DNA of 40,881 nucleotides from Muellerivita sp035541195 (GTDB taxonomy: Bacteria; Oederibacteriota; Muellerivitia; Muellerivitales; Muellerivitaceae), in contig DATKNU010000126.1 of assembly GCA_035541195.1 (NCBI GenBank), positions 1 to 40,881 on the forward strand. The letters run 5' to 3'. The notes beneath the pieces are model-generated. The model did not search any database, was not told where the DNA came from, and worked only from the letters and a program-made list of their open reading frames with translations. The position numbers and the translations under genes were made by a program. This document shows positions 22,895 through 31,791 of the stretch, one piece after another. Position 1 is the stretch's first letter. Every line of letters begins with the position of its first letter.

Positions 22895-25039
22895 TTAAGA
22901 GGCTTGGGCTTTGGCGTGGATGATCTTGTCCAAGGCTTCCTGTAGTTCGGGGTTTTTCTCCGAGGCCAACTGCTCGAAAAATTCCCAGACCGCCGGTTGG
23001 TTGATTTCCCCCATGGCCTCCAAGGCCGCCAACCTCACGGGCAAGGGCTCGTTGGCGCCCCGGAAGAGGGATTTTTTCTTGGCCATCTCCTCCAAGAAGG
23101 GAAGGTACTCGGCCTGGCCGAATTTCCCCAAGGTCCGGCAAACCTCGATGGAAAAACGCTCGTGGTCCGGTCCCCGGCTTTGGCGCAGCTTCAAGGCCTT
23201 GATCAAGACCGGCGCGGCCTGGGTAAAACCGATCTTGCCCAGCACCTTGGCCGCTTCCACCGCGATTTCTTCCGAGTCATCGAACAGGGCCAGCCTTAAA
23301 GCCGGCCCGCCCTCCGGACTTCCGATTTGTTCGATCAGGCCGATGAGGTTGAGTTTCAGTTCCCGGTCGCCTTTGGAAAGCCAGGGCGTCAGTTGGAAGG
23401 CCAGGGCGGCGTCCATGCCGGCGTTGCGGATCACGGGCATCAGCGGCTTGAGGTCCTCCAGTCTTTCCACCTCGGCCACCCGCCGGGCCAAAACCGACCG
23501 CAAGGGATCGCCCATTTCGGCGAAGAGCCCCAGCCACATGCCTTTTTCCTCGGGATTGGCCTTTTGGTAGTCTTCCAAAAGAAGCGGCGCCGCCATTTCG
23601 CCCAACAAGGGGAAATGGTCCAACCGTCCCGCCTGGTGGGCGCAAAGGGTCATTTGGCGGATCAGTTCGGGATTGGAACGCTCGAAAAGCCAATGGCGGG
23701 CGATGGAGGCCCTTTCGGGGAAAGCCGCCGAGGGCTCGTCGTCGTCCGCGTGGAAATGCAGGGTCGAGAAAAGGCTCAAGGCCGAGCTCTCGTTGTGGGT
23801 TTGAAGGGCCGGTTCCACCAGGTCCCAGGCCGAAAGCAGGGCGCTCTGGTACAAGCCGGGGTTTTTCTCCGCGCCCAAAAGCTGGCAAAGCTGCTCCAAG
23901 ACTTTCCCCAGAAGCGAGGGATTGGCCACCCAGGGGCGGGCGTCCATCAAGTGGGTGAGGGCCACCCGGCGCTCGGACTCGGTGCGGTTGAGGCCCTCGG
24001 CCAAAGCCGTGACGGTTTTTTCCACTAGGTCGCCCTTGCCCTGGGCGCTCCAAAGCCCCAAGCAGTCGTTCACCAATCCTTCGGTGGCGGGATCAAAGAG
24101 CACCACGGTCCATTGGTGGCGCACGGCGATTTCCATCAAGGGCATCATGGCTAAAACGGCGTCGTTATCGACCACTTCCCCCTGGGAGGTACGGAACCAC
24201 TGGACGATCCCCTTCAAGTCCGGCGCGGCGGTTTCCAGCCGGTCCAGCAGGTGGTTGAAGAATTGGGAATAGGCTTTGTCCGTCGCGGGTTTGTCCTCGG
24301 TGGCCCCGGGGGTTTTCTTCAGCAGCCTGGAAAAATGCCAGGCCTCGGCCACCGAGGCTAACAGCGCGGCGCTCAGGGATTCGGAGGCGCCCGGGGCCGG
24401 GGTTTGCGTCGGGGCCGGGAGGGCGGCGGTCGCTTCCGCTTCCTCCATTTGGACCGCGGACAAGTTGGGCTGGAGCGACTCGGGGGAGAAGGTCTCCTCG
24501 ACTTCGATTTGGGCTTCCAGCGTCACGGGCTCGGGCAACGCGATGGGGGGAACTTCCACCTCGGCCAAGGGCGCGACTTCCGGAACGGGCGTGGGTTCGA
24601 CAGCTTCCACGGCCTCTAAAACGAAATCCGCCGCTTCCACTTGCCGCAGGTGTTCCCAAGGCACGCTGGGCGTTTGGTTTTCCTCGAAGGGGAAGGCCAT
24701 CTGGCGTAGCCAGGAAACCCATTCGTTGTAGGCCAAGCCGTTCTCGACCAAAAGCCCGGCCCAATTTTTTTCTTGGAAAATTTTCAAAAGATCGCCGGTG
24801 TCGCCCAGGGGCGAACCATTCACGAAAAGGGCGCCATCCTTCTGGTAAAGCACCAGCGGGTTGACGGTGTTGAGGAGCCGCTGGAGGTCTTTATGAAGCT
24901 TGCGGATGGCGCCGGCCACAAAGGGGCTGTCGCTGGAATAAAACGAAAGGTAGCTGAGCGCCGAGCGGAAATCCCGGGCGAGCTGAACTAAAAAGGATTG
25001 TTGAAGCGGGGGAATGGCGGAAACTTGAACTTGTTGCAT
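22895..25039 (-). CDS. HEAT-repeat protein
   Basis: This 714-residue protein has no signal peptide or membrane segment. Residues 1-130 are a helical domain (QQSFLVQLARDFRSALSYLSFYSSDSPFV; DGALFVNGSPLGDTGDLLKIFQEKNW). Residues about 145-240 are a Pro/Ala/Glu-rich linker. The rest is helical, and from about residue 560 there are clear HEAT-like repeats, for example ALRLALFDDSEEIAVEAAKVLGKIGFTQAAPVLIKAL and VRLAALEAMGEINQPAVWEFFEQLA. Such scaffolds hold protein partners; the partner is unknown. The start at 25039 is set by an AAGGAG eight bases upstream; the longer in-frame reading to 25204 has no such site. It converges with the signalling operon across a shared terminator. Confidence 0.82.
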   Translation of the reverse strand: MQQVQVSAIPPLQQSFLVQLARDFRSALSYLSFYSSDSPFVAGAIRKLHKDLQRLLNTVNPLVLYQKDGALFVNGSPLGDTGDLLKIFQEKNWAGLLVENGLAYNEWVSWLRQMAFPFEENQTPSVPWEHLRQVEAADFVLEAVEAVEPTPVPEVAPLAEVEVPPIALPEPVTLEAQIEVEETFSPESLQPNLSAVQMEEAEATAALPAPTQTPAPGASESLSAALLASVAEAWHFSRLLKKTPGATEDKPATDKAYSQFFNHLLDRLETAAPDLKGIVQWFRTSQGEVVDNDAVLAMMPLMEIAVRHQWTVVLFDPATEGLVNDCLGLWSAQGKGDLVEKTVTALAEGLNRTESERRVALTHLMDARPWVANPSLLGKVLEQLCQLLGAEKNPGLYQSALLSAWDLVEPALQTHNESSALSLFSTLHFHADDDEPSAAFPERASIARHWLFERSNPELIRQMTLCAHQAGRLDHFPLLGEMAAPLLLEDYQKANPEEKGMWLGLFAEMGDPLRSVLARRVAEVERLEDLKPLMPVIRNAGMDAALAFQLTPWLSKGDRELKLNLIGLIEQIGSPEGGPALRLALFDDSEEIAVEAAKVLGKIGFTQAAPVLIKALKLRQSRGPDHERFSIEVCRTLGKFGQAEYLPFLEEMAKKKSLFRGANEPLPVRLAALEAMGEINQPAVWEFFEQLASEKNPELQEALDKIIHAKAQAS

Positions 25040-25250
25040 GGCCTCTCCTTGGGGGATTTGGGAATGCAACCGTATTTCAAGCGGTTGGGACGGGACTTCT
25101 CTTGCCTTTAGGATAGGCCGGGCCCGAGCCGCTCTTGCACTTGAAAGCGTCAAAAAGTGGGAATGTCGTTTTCCCTGGCTTGGCAAAAAACGGACGGGGT
25201 TCAAGTGTTACTTCAAGGCGTTGGGCGGGGGTCCGCTTAAAGACCATTCC

Positions 25251-25278
25251 TTGCGCCTTCGCTGGGCGCTGGTACAAT
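25251..25278 (+). promoter_or_regulatory. Candidate promoter of the Gfo/Idh/MocA gene
   Basis: TTGCGC (25251-25256), a 16-bp spacer and TACAAT (25273-25278). The predicted start near 25285 coincides with the beginning of a perfect leader hairpin, TCCCGGG-ATA-CCCGGGA (25286-25302). Confidence 0.5.
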
Positions 25279-25285
25279 GAGCCGC

Positions 25286-25302
25286 TCCCGGGATACCCGG
25301 GA
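25286..25302 (+). repeat. Perfect leader hairpin before the oxidoreductase gene
   Basis: TCCCGGG (25286-25292) and CCCGGGA (25296-25302) form a 7-bp GC-rich stem with an ATA loop at the predicted 5' end of the mRNA. A 5'-terminal hairpin can protect mRNA from decay, or the palindrome may be a protein-binding site. Confidence 0.55.
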
Positions 25303-25317
25303 ATGAAAAGGATCTTG

Positions 25318-26331
25318 ATGAACCGCAAAATCAATTGGGGCATTCTCTCCACCGGCCATATTGCCGAGCTTTTCGCCAAGGCGGTCTTGGAGTCCAAAAC
25401 CGGCATCCTGGGCGCGGTGGCCAGCCGCCAACCGGCCCAAGCCGAACGTTTCGCCCGAAAGCATAAGATCCCCATGGCTTATGGCAGCTACCGGGAACTG
25501 CTTCGGGACCCCTTCGTGGACGTGGTTTATATCGCCACCCCCCATAGTTTCCACGCCGAATGGGCGCAGGCGGCGGCCCGGGCGGGCAAGCATATCCTTT
25601 GCGAAAAACCCCTGACCCTGCATTACCCCGCGGCCCGGCGGGTCATCCAAGCCGCCAAACACCATAAGGTCTTTTTCATGGAAGCCTTCATGTACCGCTG
25701 CCATCCCCAGACGGCCAAACTGGTGGAATTGGTGAAAAAGAAGGCCGTGGGGGAACTCAAGCTTATCCAGGCTTCTTTTTGTTTTGAGCGGCCGCTGGAT
25801 TTGAAGGGCCGGCTCTTCAACCGGGCCCTGGGCGGCGGCGCCATTTGGGACGTGGGTTGCTACCCGGTTTCCATGGCCAGGCTCCTGGCCGGGGCGGCGA
25901 AGGGTTTGCCTTTCGTGGAACCTTTGGAAGTGAAGGGCGTGGGGTTGGTGGGCGCCCAGAGCCGGGTGGATGAGTTCGCCTTGGGCTCGCTCAAGTTTCC
26001 CGGCGGCATTCTGGCGGAACTTTCTTGCGCCAATCGGGTGCGCCGCCCCGTGGGAGTGACCCTTTACGGCACCAAGGGTTCCATCCAAGTCCCCTCGCCC
26101 TGGCACGCGGATCGCTTCGATCCCAAGGGCGCTAAGATCCGGGTTTTGAGGGATGGCCGAAAGCCTTTGGAAATCACCTTACGCTCGGGCCAGAGCCTTT
26201 ATTCCCTGGAAGTGGACGCCGTGGGCTCGGCTTTGCGCAAGGGCGCGATGGAATCGCCCTTCATGCCTTGGAACGACAGCCTGGGCAACGCCAAGGTGCT
26301 GGACGCCTGGATGCGCGCCGTGGGGCTTTGA
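25318..26331 (+). CDS. Gfo/Idh/MocA-family oxidoreductase
   Basis: These NAD(P)-dependent enzymes oxidise or reduce sugars, inositol and related compounds. The N-terminal Rossmann fold shows NWGILSTGHIAELFAKAV, then VVYIATPHSFHAEWA and the catalytic-site motif CEKPLTLHY. The C-terminal half (MEAFMYRCHPQ, GGAIWDVGCYPVSMARLL) resembles dimeric dihydrodiol dehydrogenase and similar members. The length is 337 residues. Two in-frame ATGs lie close together (25303 and 25318); 25318 is chosen because AAAAGGA lies just before it and the first ATG abuts a strong hairpin. The substrate is unknown. The gene diverges from the HEAT-repeat gene across a 278-bp gap with no other gene. Confidence 0.88.
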   Translation: MNRKINWGILSTGHIAELFAKAVLESKTGILGAVASRQPAQAERFARKHKIPMAYGSYRELLRDPFVDVVYIATPHSFHAEWAQAAARAGKHILCEKPLTLHYPAARRVIQAAKHHKVFFMEAFMYRCHPQTAKLVELVKKKAVGELKLIQASFCFERPLDLKGRLFNRALGGGAIWDVGCYPVSMARLLAGAAKGLPFVEPLEVKGVGLVGAQSRVDEFALGSLKFPGGILAELSCANRVRRPVGVTLYGTKGSIQVPSPWHADRFDPKGAKIRVLRDGRKPLEITLRSGQSLYSLEVDAVGSALRKGAMESPFMPWNDSLGNAKVLDAWMRAVGL

Positions 26332-26348
26332 TTTAAAAACGGGAAATT

Positions 26349-27191
26349 TTAAGCTAGGACCGGCTCGTCGTAGGTGCGGATGCGGGCGATGACTTCCTCG
26401 ATCAAATAGTCGGGCGTCGAGGCCCCCGCGGTGATGCCCACCCTTTGCTTCCCCTCGAACCATTTGGACTCGAGTTCTTGGGCCGTCTCCACGTGATAGG
26501 TATCCTTCGGCAGGTTCATCTTGCAGGTATCGGCCAATTTATGGGTGTTGGACGAGTTACGCCCCCCGATGACCACCATGATGTCGACATTTTTGGAAAG
26601 CGCGGCCGCGGCGGTTTGGCGGTCCTTGGTGGGCTTGCAGATGGTGTTGGAGACGGTGACCTCGGCGCAGCGGGCCTTTAAAAGCGTCACGAACTTGTCG
26701 AACTTTTCCATCAAGAGCGTGCTTTGGCATACCACGCCGATCTTGGCGTCGGTGGGTACCTGCTCGATGTCCTCTTCGTGGTAGACGATGATGGCGTCCT
26801 TCATGCGGCTGGCGATTCCCTTGACTTCCACGTGCTTGGGGTCGCCGATGATGACGATGCGAAGCCCCTGGCCCTGCAGCTTCTCGCCCTCTTTATAGAT
26901 CTTGGTCACCAGGGGGCAGGTGGTGTCCACGATCTCCAGGCCCTTTTCCCTCATGGTGCCGATCACGTTGATGTCTAGGCCGTGGGCGGTGATGACCACC
27001 CGGTTGTCCTGCACCTCGTCGAGCGAATGGACGATCTTCTTGTTGAGGGAAGCCAGCCGGGCCACTTCCTGCGGGTTGTGGATGAGGGAGCCGAAAATGA
27101 AGGCCTTGTCCATGGTTTCGGCCTTCTCAATGGCGCGCTTGACGCCGAAACAAAAGCCGGCGGCGTCGGCGATTAAAATTTCACGGGGCAT
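26349..27191 (-). CDS. ispH: 4-hydroxy-3-methylbut-2-enyl diphosphate reductase
   Basis: IspH is the last enzyme of the MEP pathway and makes IPP and DMAPP with a [4Fe-4S] cluster. The three cluster cysteines are C14 (AGFCFGVKRA), C92 (TTCPLVTK) and C185 (SNTICKPTKDRQ). Substrate-binding residues H38 (HNPQEV), H70 (ITAHGL), H120 and E122 (GDPKHVEVKG) also match the Escherichia coli enzyme (H41, H74, H124, E126). The length of 280 residues is slightly shorter than usual but complete. The ATG at 27191 has an AAGGA upstream. It is transcribed divergently from addB. Its product feeds the squalene pathway encoded about 11 kb away. Confidence 0.97.
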   Translation of the reverse strand: MPREILIADAAGFCFGVKRAIEKAETMDKAFIFGSLIHNPQEVARLASLNKKIVHSLDEVQDNRVVITAHGLDINVIGTMREKGLEIVDTTCPLVTKIYKEGEKLQGQGLRIVIIGDPKHVEVKGIASRMKDAIIVYHEEDIEQVPTDAKIGVVCQSTLLMEKFDKFVTLLKARCAEVTVSNTICKPTKDRQTAAAALSKNVDIMVVIGGRNSSNTHKLADTCKMNLPKDTYHVETAQELESKWFEGKQRVGITAGASTPDYLIEEVIARIRTYDEPVLA

Positions 27192-27243
27192 GTCCAGCTT
27201 CCTTTTCCAGCGATCCTAAATCCCGAAAGGCTTTGGGAGGGGG

Positions 27244-27272
27244 ATTATATATAATGAACCCGCTCCAGTAAA
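27244..27272 (-). promoter_or_regulatory. ispH promoter sharing a palindromic -10 with the addB side
   Basis: The perfect palindrome ATTATATATAAT (27244-27255) supplies TATAAT on both strands. On the minus strand it pairs with TTTACT (27267-27272, read in reverse) at 17 bp spacing, giving a start about 46 bases before ispH. On the plus strand TATAAT at 27250-27255 faces addB but has no good -35. Only one polymerase could bind at a time. Confidence 0.5.
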
Positions 27273-27332
27273 AGGCGCTCCCAGGGTCTTTTTCATTTTC
27301 AGGCTTTTAGTGCGATATTCCAAGGATTCCCC

Positions 27333-30300
27333 ATGAGTTTTTCCCTTTATCTCGGCCCCTACCAGCCTTTCCTGGAACAAGCCTTGGCCGCGGCGGTGGA
27401 AAAATTCCGCTTGGGGAAACCCCACGATCCCCTGGTGGTGCTGGTGCCCAACCGCGCCTTGGTGCGCCACCTGGGCGAAACCCTCGCCCGCCTCAATGGG
27501 TCGCTCTTCAACCTGCGGGTCCTGACCTTGCACCAATACCTCGCCGAATTCACCGAGGAAAAATGGCTCAAGGAAAACTCCCGGCTTTTGCCCGAGTCCC
27601 TCGTGCCCTGGGCGCTCAAGGAAAATGCCCGCTCCGGGGCCGTCCCTAAAGCCAATCCTTTCCGGGCCGTTGAGCCAACCCCCGGTTTTTACAAAACCCT
27701 CCGGGCCACCCTCTCGGAACTGCGCCAAGGGGGTTTTACGCCGGGGACCTTGGCGGACTCGGCCAAGGCCATCGCCAAAGACAAGTCCCGGCGCCGGCTC
27801 TCGGAAAAACTGGGGTCCTTCGCCGGGGTGCTGGAGCGAAACGAGGCCTGGAAAAAGGAAAAAGGCTGGAAGGACCTGGAAGACCTTTATACCGACGCCC
27901 TTGCCCTGCCTTCCCCCGCGGGCTCGATTTGGACCTACGGTTTTTACGACGCTTCCGTCCTGCAGCAAAAAGTGCTTCGGCATCTTTGCGCCGCCCCGGC
28001 TTCCCATTGGTTCATCCCTTATGAAGACCATCCGGCTTTTGAGTATGCCAAACCCTTTGTGGCCTGGGCCAAGGCCCTGGGAAAAGTGGAACAAGAAGCA
28101 AGCTACGCCGGCGCCGGGAGCGGGCCCTTGGGAAGGCTCCAGCAACATTTGTTCCTCGAGGAAAATCCCGCGCCGCCCGAGGGGGCCCCGCCCGCCTTCG
28201 CGGATTCGGACGTGAAGATCCTGCTTTGCCCGGGCGAGCCCCGGGAAACCCGGGAAGCCGCGCGGGCCCTGACCGAGGAAGCGAAAAGGCGCGAAACGAC
28301 TTTTCCCCGATGCGCCCTGCTCTTTCGCCAATTGGAAAGCTACCGGCGCATGATCGTCCCCGCTTTCGAGGGGCAAGGCCTTCCCTTGGCCAAAAAACCC
28401 GCGGTCTTCCTCATGGAAACCCCCGAGGCCAAATCGCTCCTGCTCTTGCTCGATTGCTTCCAAAGGGATTTTCCCCGGGAAACCCTGATGGATTTCCTGG
28501 CCGGCCCCAACCTTTCCCCCGAAGGGTTCGGCTTGGGCGAGGAGGATTGGAACCCGCATCTTTGGGACCAGGTTTCCAAGGAAGCCGCGGTGGTGGAAGG
28601 CAAAGAAAGCTGGTTGGACCGGCTGCAAGCCTACCAAAAGCTCAAAGCCGAGGCCGCGCGGGACGAGGAAGAGGGGGACCCGGACGAGCGGTCGCTTTCG
28701 CTTTTGCGCACCCAGGTCCTCAAGGAACTTTTCGACCAGGCCAAGCGCTTTGAGAAGGCCAAGGCTTGGTCCCAGAAGGCCCAGACCCTTTTTGACCTGG
28801 CCGAAAAAGTTTTCCTGCCTTCCAAAGCCAAGACCGAACTGACCACCCTTCGGCGGGGCGTGGAAATCCTCGCGAAGGACCTTTCCCAAGTCGCGGGCGA
28901 GGACCTGGGGGCCCTTTTGTCCGACCTGATGGAAGAAGTCAAGATCCCCTGGGACGCCCCCGAGGCGGGCGGGGTGGAGGTGACGGACCTCATGCAGGCG
29001 CGGGGCGTGCCCTTTGACGTGGTGGTCTTGCCCGGGCTGGTCGAGCAGGGCTTTCCCCGCCTGCCCCGGCCCGATCCCTTGCTCTTGGATGAGGAACGGC
29101 GGATCCTCAATGGCCGTTACCCCGGCGAGGCCAAAATTCCCGAAAAGGCCGAGGGGCGCCTGGAAGAAAAGCTCTTGTTCCTCTTGGCGGCGCGAAGCGC
29201 CAAACAATGCCTCATCCTGACCGCGTCCCACCTGCATCCGGGCACCGGCGCGCCCCGCATCCCCTCCAGTTACCTGCATGAGACGATCCGGGCCGTCACG
29301 GGCAAGCGCCTCACCCGATGGGACGAGGTCCCCTTCGTTAAAAAAGTCGCGGTGTCGGATTGGGTCAGGACCGATGGGGAAGAAAAGGTGGACGACTTGG
29401 AAGAAATCCTCAGCCGCTTTGAGGAGGCCCGCCGGGGAAATCCCCTGCCCGCCCAGGCCTACGCGGGCGAAAAACCCTTCTTTGAGGAAGCCAGGAAGCT
29501 CCTCAAGGAACGCCAGGGAAGCCGAAAGTTCACTGCCTATGACGGCGTTTTTGAGGGCGCCGAGCCGGTTCAAAAACTGCGGCAGGATTATTCGCTCAAG
29601 GACAAAACGCTTTCGGCCTCCCGTTTGGAAACTTACGCGGCCTGCCCCCTGCGCTATTTCTACCGCTATGTGCTGGGGCTGAAGGTGCATCCGGAGCCCG
29701 AGAGGGTCTTCCAGCTCGACCCGGCCGAAAAGGGCAATTTGATGCACAACGTCCTCGAAGAAACCCTGGGCCGGGGCGTTGAAGAAGGCTGGCTCAAGAC
29801 CCGCGACGGGGAAAAGGCCTTGATGGCCCTTGAGGAAGAAACCCAAAAGGCCTTCACGAGGCTTGAGAAGGAAGGCGTCCCCGGGTCCCCCGCGCTCTGG
29901 CAATGGAGCCGCTTCATCGTGCGCAAGGATCTGGAGCGGGAACTGAAGAAGGTCTTGAAAGAGAAGGAATGGACCCCGGTGGATTTTGAGAAGGCTTTCG
30001 GCCGGGAAGGCCAACCCGAGGTGTCCTTCACCACCCGCGTGGGCACCTTCCGTTTGGAGGGCTTCATGGACCGGGTGGACCTTCATAGCGACGGCAGGCG
30101 CCTTCGAGTGGTGGACTATAAGTCGGGAACCAAGGAGGGCTTCAAGAACGACAGCGTGAAGGAAGGCACGAAGATCCAAATGCCCCTTTACCTCTGGGCC
30201 TGCCGCACGCTTTATCCCGGCAAAGCCCCCGAAGAGGCGGTTTATGAGTTCCTGACCGCCAAGGGCGGCTATGGGGAGACGACCTTCGACGCCAAAGACC

Positions 30301-30503
30301 CGGCCAGAGTCGAGGAACCCTTGAAAGCGCTTTTGACGACCGCAGCCGAGGCGGTGGAGCAGGGTTTGTTCCCAGCGGCCGCCAAGGCCTGTGAGCGCTG
30401 TGATTACCGCACGCTTTGCGGTCCCGGAGCCGAGAAGCGGGGAGAACGGAAAAGGGAAGATTCAAAGGTCGAGGAGTATTTCAAGCTGGAGAAGCTTTTA
30501 TGA
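27333..30503 (+). CDS. addB: AddB-like subunit of ATP-dependent helicase/nuclease, Fe-S PD-(D/E)XK
   Basis: AddB works with AddA to process double-strand breaks for RecA recombination, as RecBCD does. The 1056-residue protein has a RecC/AddB-like N-terminal part (VVLVPNRALVRHLGETLARL) without a Walker A motif, so it is probably an inactive helicase fold that scans for a Chi-like site. The C-terminal nuclease shows KGNLMHNVLEETL, D913/D916 in GFMDRVD and D928-x-K930 in VVDYKSG. C771 (YAACPLRYFYR) plus C1020, C1023 and C1029 (CERCDYRTLC) give the AddB iron-sulfur cluster spacing seen in Bacillus. Shine-Dalgarno AAGGA precedes the ATG. addA follows, but separated from it by an AT-rich gene. Confidence 0.88.
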   Translation: MSFSLYLGPYQPFLEQALAAAVEKFRLGKPHDPLVVLVPNRALVRHLGETLARLNGSLFNLRVLTLHQYLAEFTEEKWLKENSRLLPESLVPWALKENARSGAVPKANPFRAVEPTPGFYKTLRATLSELRQGGFTPGTLADSAKAIAKDKSRRRLSEKLGSFAGVLERNEAWKKEKGWKDLEDLYTDALALPSPAGSIWTYGFYDASVLQQKVLRHLCAAPASHWFIPYEDHPAFEYAKPFVAWAKALGKVEQEASYAGAGSGPLGRLQQHLFLEENPAPPEGAPPAFADSDVKILLCPGEPRETREAARALTEEAKRRETTFPRCALLFRQLESYRRMIVPAFEGQGLPLAKKPAVFLMETPEAKSLLLLLDCFQRDFPRETLMDFLAGPNLSPEGFGLGEEDWNPHLWDQVSKEAAVVEGKESWLDRLQAYQKLKAEAARDEEEGDPDERSLSLLRTQVLKELFDQAKRFEKAKAWSQKAQTLFDLAEKVFLPSKAKTELTTLRRGVEILAKDLSQVAGEDLGALLSDLMEEVKIPWDAPEAGGVEVTDLMQARGVPFDVVVLPGLVEQGFPRLPRPDPLLLDEERRILNGRYPGEAKIPEKAEGRLEEKLLFLLAARSAKQCLILTASHLHPGTGAPRIPSSYLHETIRAVTGKRLTRWDEVPFVKKVAVSDWVRTDGEEKVDDLEEILSRFEEARRGNPLPAQAYAGEKPFFEEARKLLKERQGSRKFTAYDGVFEGAEPVQKLRQDYSLKDKTLSASRLETYAACPLRYFYRYVLGLKVHPEPERVFQLDPAEKGNLMHNVLEETLGRGVEEGWLKTRDGEKALMALEEETQKAFTRLEKEGVPGSPALWQWSRFIVRKDLERELKKVLKEKEWTPVDFEKAFGREGQPEVSFTTRVGTFRLEGFMDRVDLHSDGRRLRVVDYKSGTKEGFKNDSVKEGTKIQMPLYLWACRTLYPGKAPEEAVYEFLTAKGGYGETTFDAKDPARVEEPLKALLTTAAEAVEQGLFPAAAKACERCDYRTLCGPGAEKRGERKREDSKVEEYFKLEKLL

Positions 30504-30539
30504 ATAAAAAATTTAATATATTCGCGACGGAGAAATGAC

Positions 30540-31739
30540 ATGATTTTTTTAAAGAAAGGGCTTCTGATTTCTGGCGGGATTATTTCCATGGTTTTTACTT
30601 TTTTCCCATCGGTGGTATTTGCCCAAGATATTTCTAATACCCCTGCGCCGACCGTGATTAATTTCCAAAATCAAGAAACGCAAAAAAGCTATTTCGTAAA
30701 GGATAAAACCTTAATCCCTTCTTTTTACATTTGGCGCAGGATTTACAAAAAGAAAGGAAAAAGTGATTTTGAATTTTACCGAGTCGATTCTAATGGAAAC
30801 ATAAACACGGAAAAGAAACCATCTGTGAGTTATGAGGATTGGAGATTGTCATGGAAAGCTGAAACGGGAGCCAATCCGGATTCTCCTGATAAAAAATGGA
30901 AAGTTCAAATACCCGGTGACGAGGATTGGGGCAAGGATATTCTTCACCTCGAAGGACTAACACAAAGTCAAAATTTGAATATTAAAATACCGGGCATCGA
31001 TCCGGATCGTGGTGCTTGGGGGTGGATGCCAATTGGTTGGAATCCAAAAATGGATTATTTTTATTTTCAAGTTGTGGAAGGAGATAGTACTGGTCGGGAT
31101 TGTGTATTTTATCAATTAAATCCAGCTTCGAAAACGATGACCGTGATTGGAGTAGGAACATATATGACTATCAGCCCGAATGGAAAATGGTGTTTATGGA
31201 TCGATGGCTCCGGAGGCGAGTATTGTGCGATCCGACAAATTCATCTTTATGACATTATTTCCAACAAAGATTACACGATCACTGATAAACGATCGATGAA
31301 TTGGTTTTATGGATGGGCCGAGCCCGGAAGTGTGAATGATTCGCAAGATGCAATTTCTTTGATTGAAAGCGCGAAAAGCGATTATCGAAATCACGATTAT
31401 GAAAAAGCCATTGGGGAATATCAAAAAGCCATCCAGGCTGATCCGCAAAATTCGGAAGCCTATGGATTAATGGGCTATTCCTATTACCGCGACAAAAAAA
31501 TAATCCAAGCTATCGACGCTTTACAAACTTCTTTGAAGATAAACCCGAATGAATTAATGAGTTATTATAATTTAGCCATAGTTTATTGGGCCAATGGAGA
31601 AAAAAGTAATTCTATTGAGCAACTAAAAATTCTGTTCGAACACAATCCGAAGTATGAAAAGCTAATAAAACAAGACAACCAATTCAACACAATCCTTAAG
31701 TCTCCTGAATATCAAACTATGATGGCTGGGTTGAATTAA
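30540..31739 (+). CDS. Exported TPR protein in an AT-rich islet
   Basis: The 399-residue protein has a signal peptide (IFLKKGLLISGGIISMVFTFFPSVVFA, cleavage before QD). The middle region (about 45-270) is rich in Trp, Tyr and Asp with beta-propeller-like turns (MTISPNGKWCLWIDGSGG, RQIHLYDIISNKDYTIT), like TolB or WD proteins that read out values. Residues about 280-385 hold two to three TPR units (DYRNHDYEKAIGEYQKAIQADPQNSEAYGLMGYSYYRDKKIIQAIDALQTSLKINPNE). The gene is clearly AT-richer than everything around it (AAT, AAA, ATT codons) and sits between addB and addA, which are normally adjacent, so it is probably acquired. Shine-Dalgarno GGAG precedes the ATG. No function can be assigned. Confidence 0.8.
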   Translation: MIFLKKGLLISGGIISMVFTFFPSVVFAQDISNTPAPTVINFQNQETQKSYFVKDKTLIPSFYIWRRIYKKKGKSDFEFYRVDSNGNINTEKKPSVSYEDWRLSWKAETGANPDSPDKKWKVQIPGDEDWGKDILHLEGLTQSQNLNIKIPGIDPDRGAWGWMPIGWNPKMDYFYFQVVEGDSTGRDCVFYQLNPASKTMTVIGVGTYMTISPNGKWCLWIDGSGGEYCAIRQIHLYDIISNKDYTITDKRSMNWFYGWAEPGSVNDSQDAISLIESAKSDYRNHDYEKAIGEYQKAIQADPQNSEAYGLMGYSYYRDKKIIQAIDALQTSLKINPNELMSYYNLAIVYWANGEKSNSIEQLKILFEHNPKYEKLIKQDNQFNTILKSPEYQTMMAGLN

Positions 31740-31791
31740 TGACAATGATGGAAACATCAATGGTGCCTCTAAAATTTTATTCGAGATTTTT

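Noticed and set aside
27216..30179. Open frame of 987 codons on the minus strand under addB
   Set aside because: It mirrors addB, whose Fe-S and nuclease motifs are unmistakable; the antisense product has no recognisable domain.
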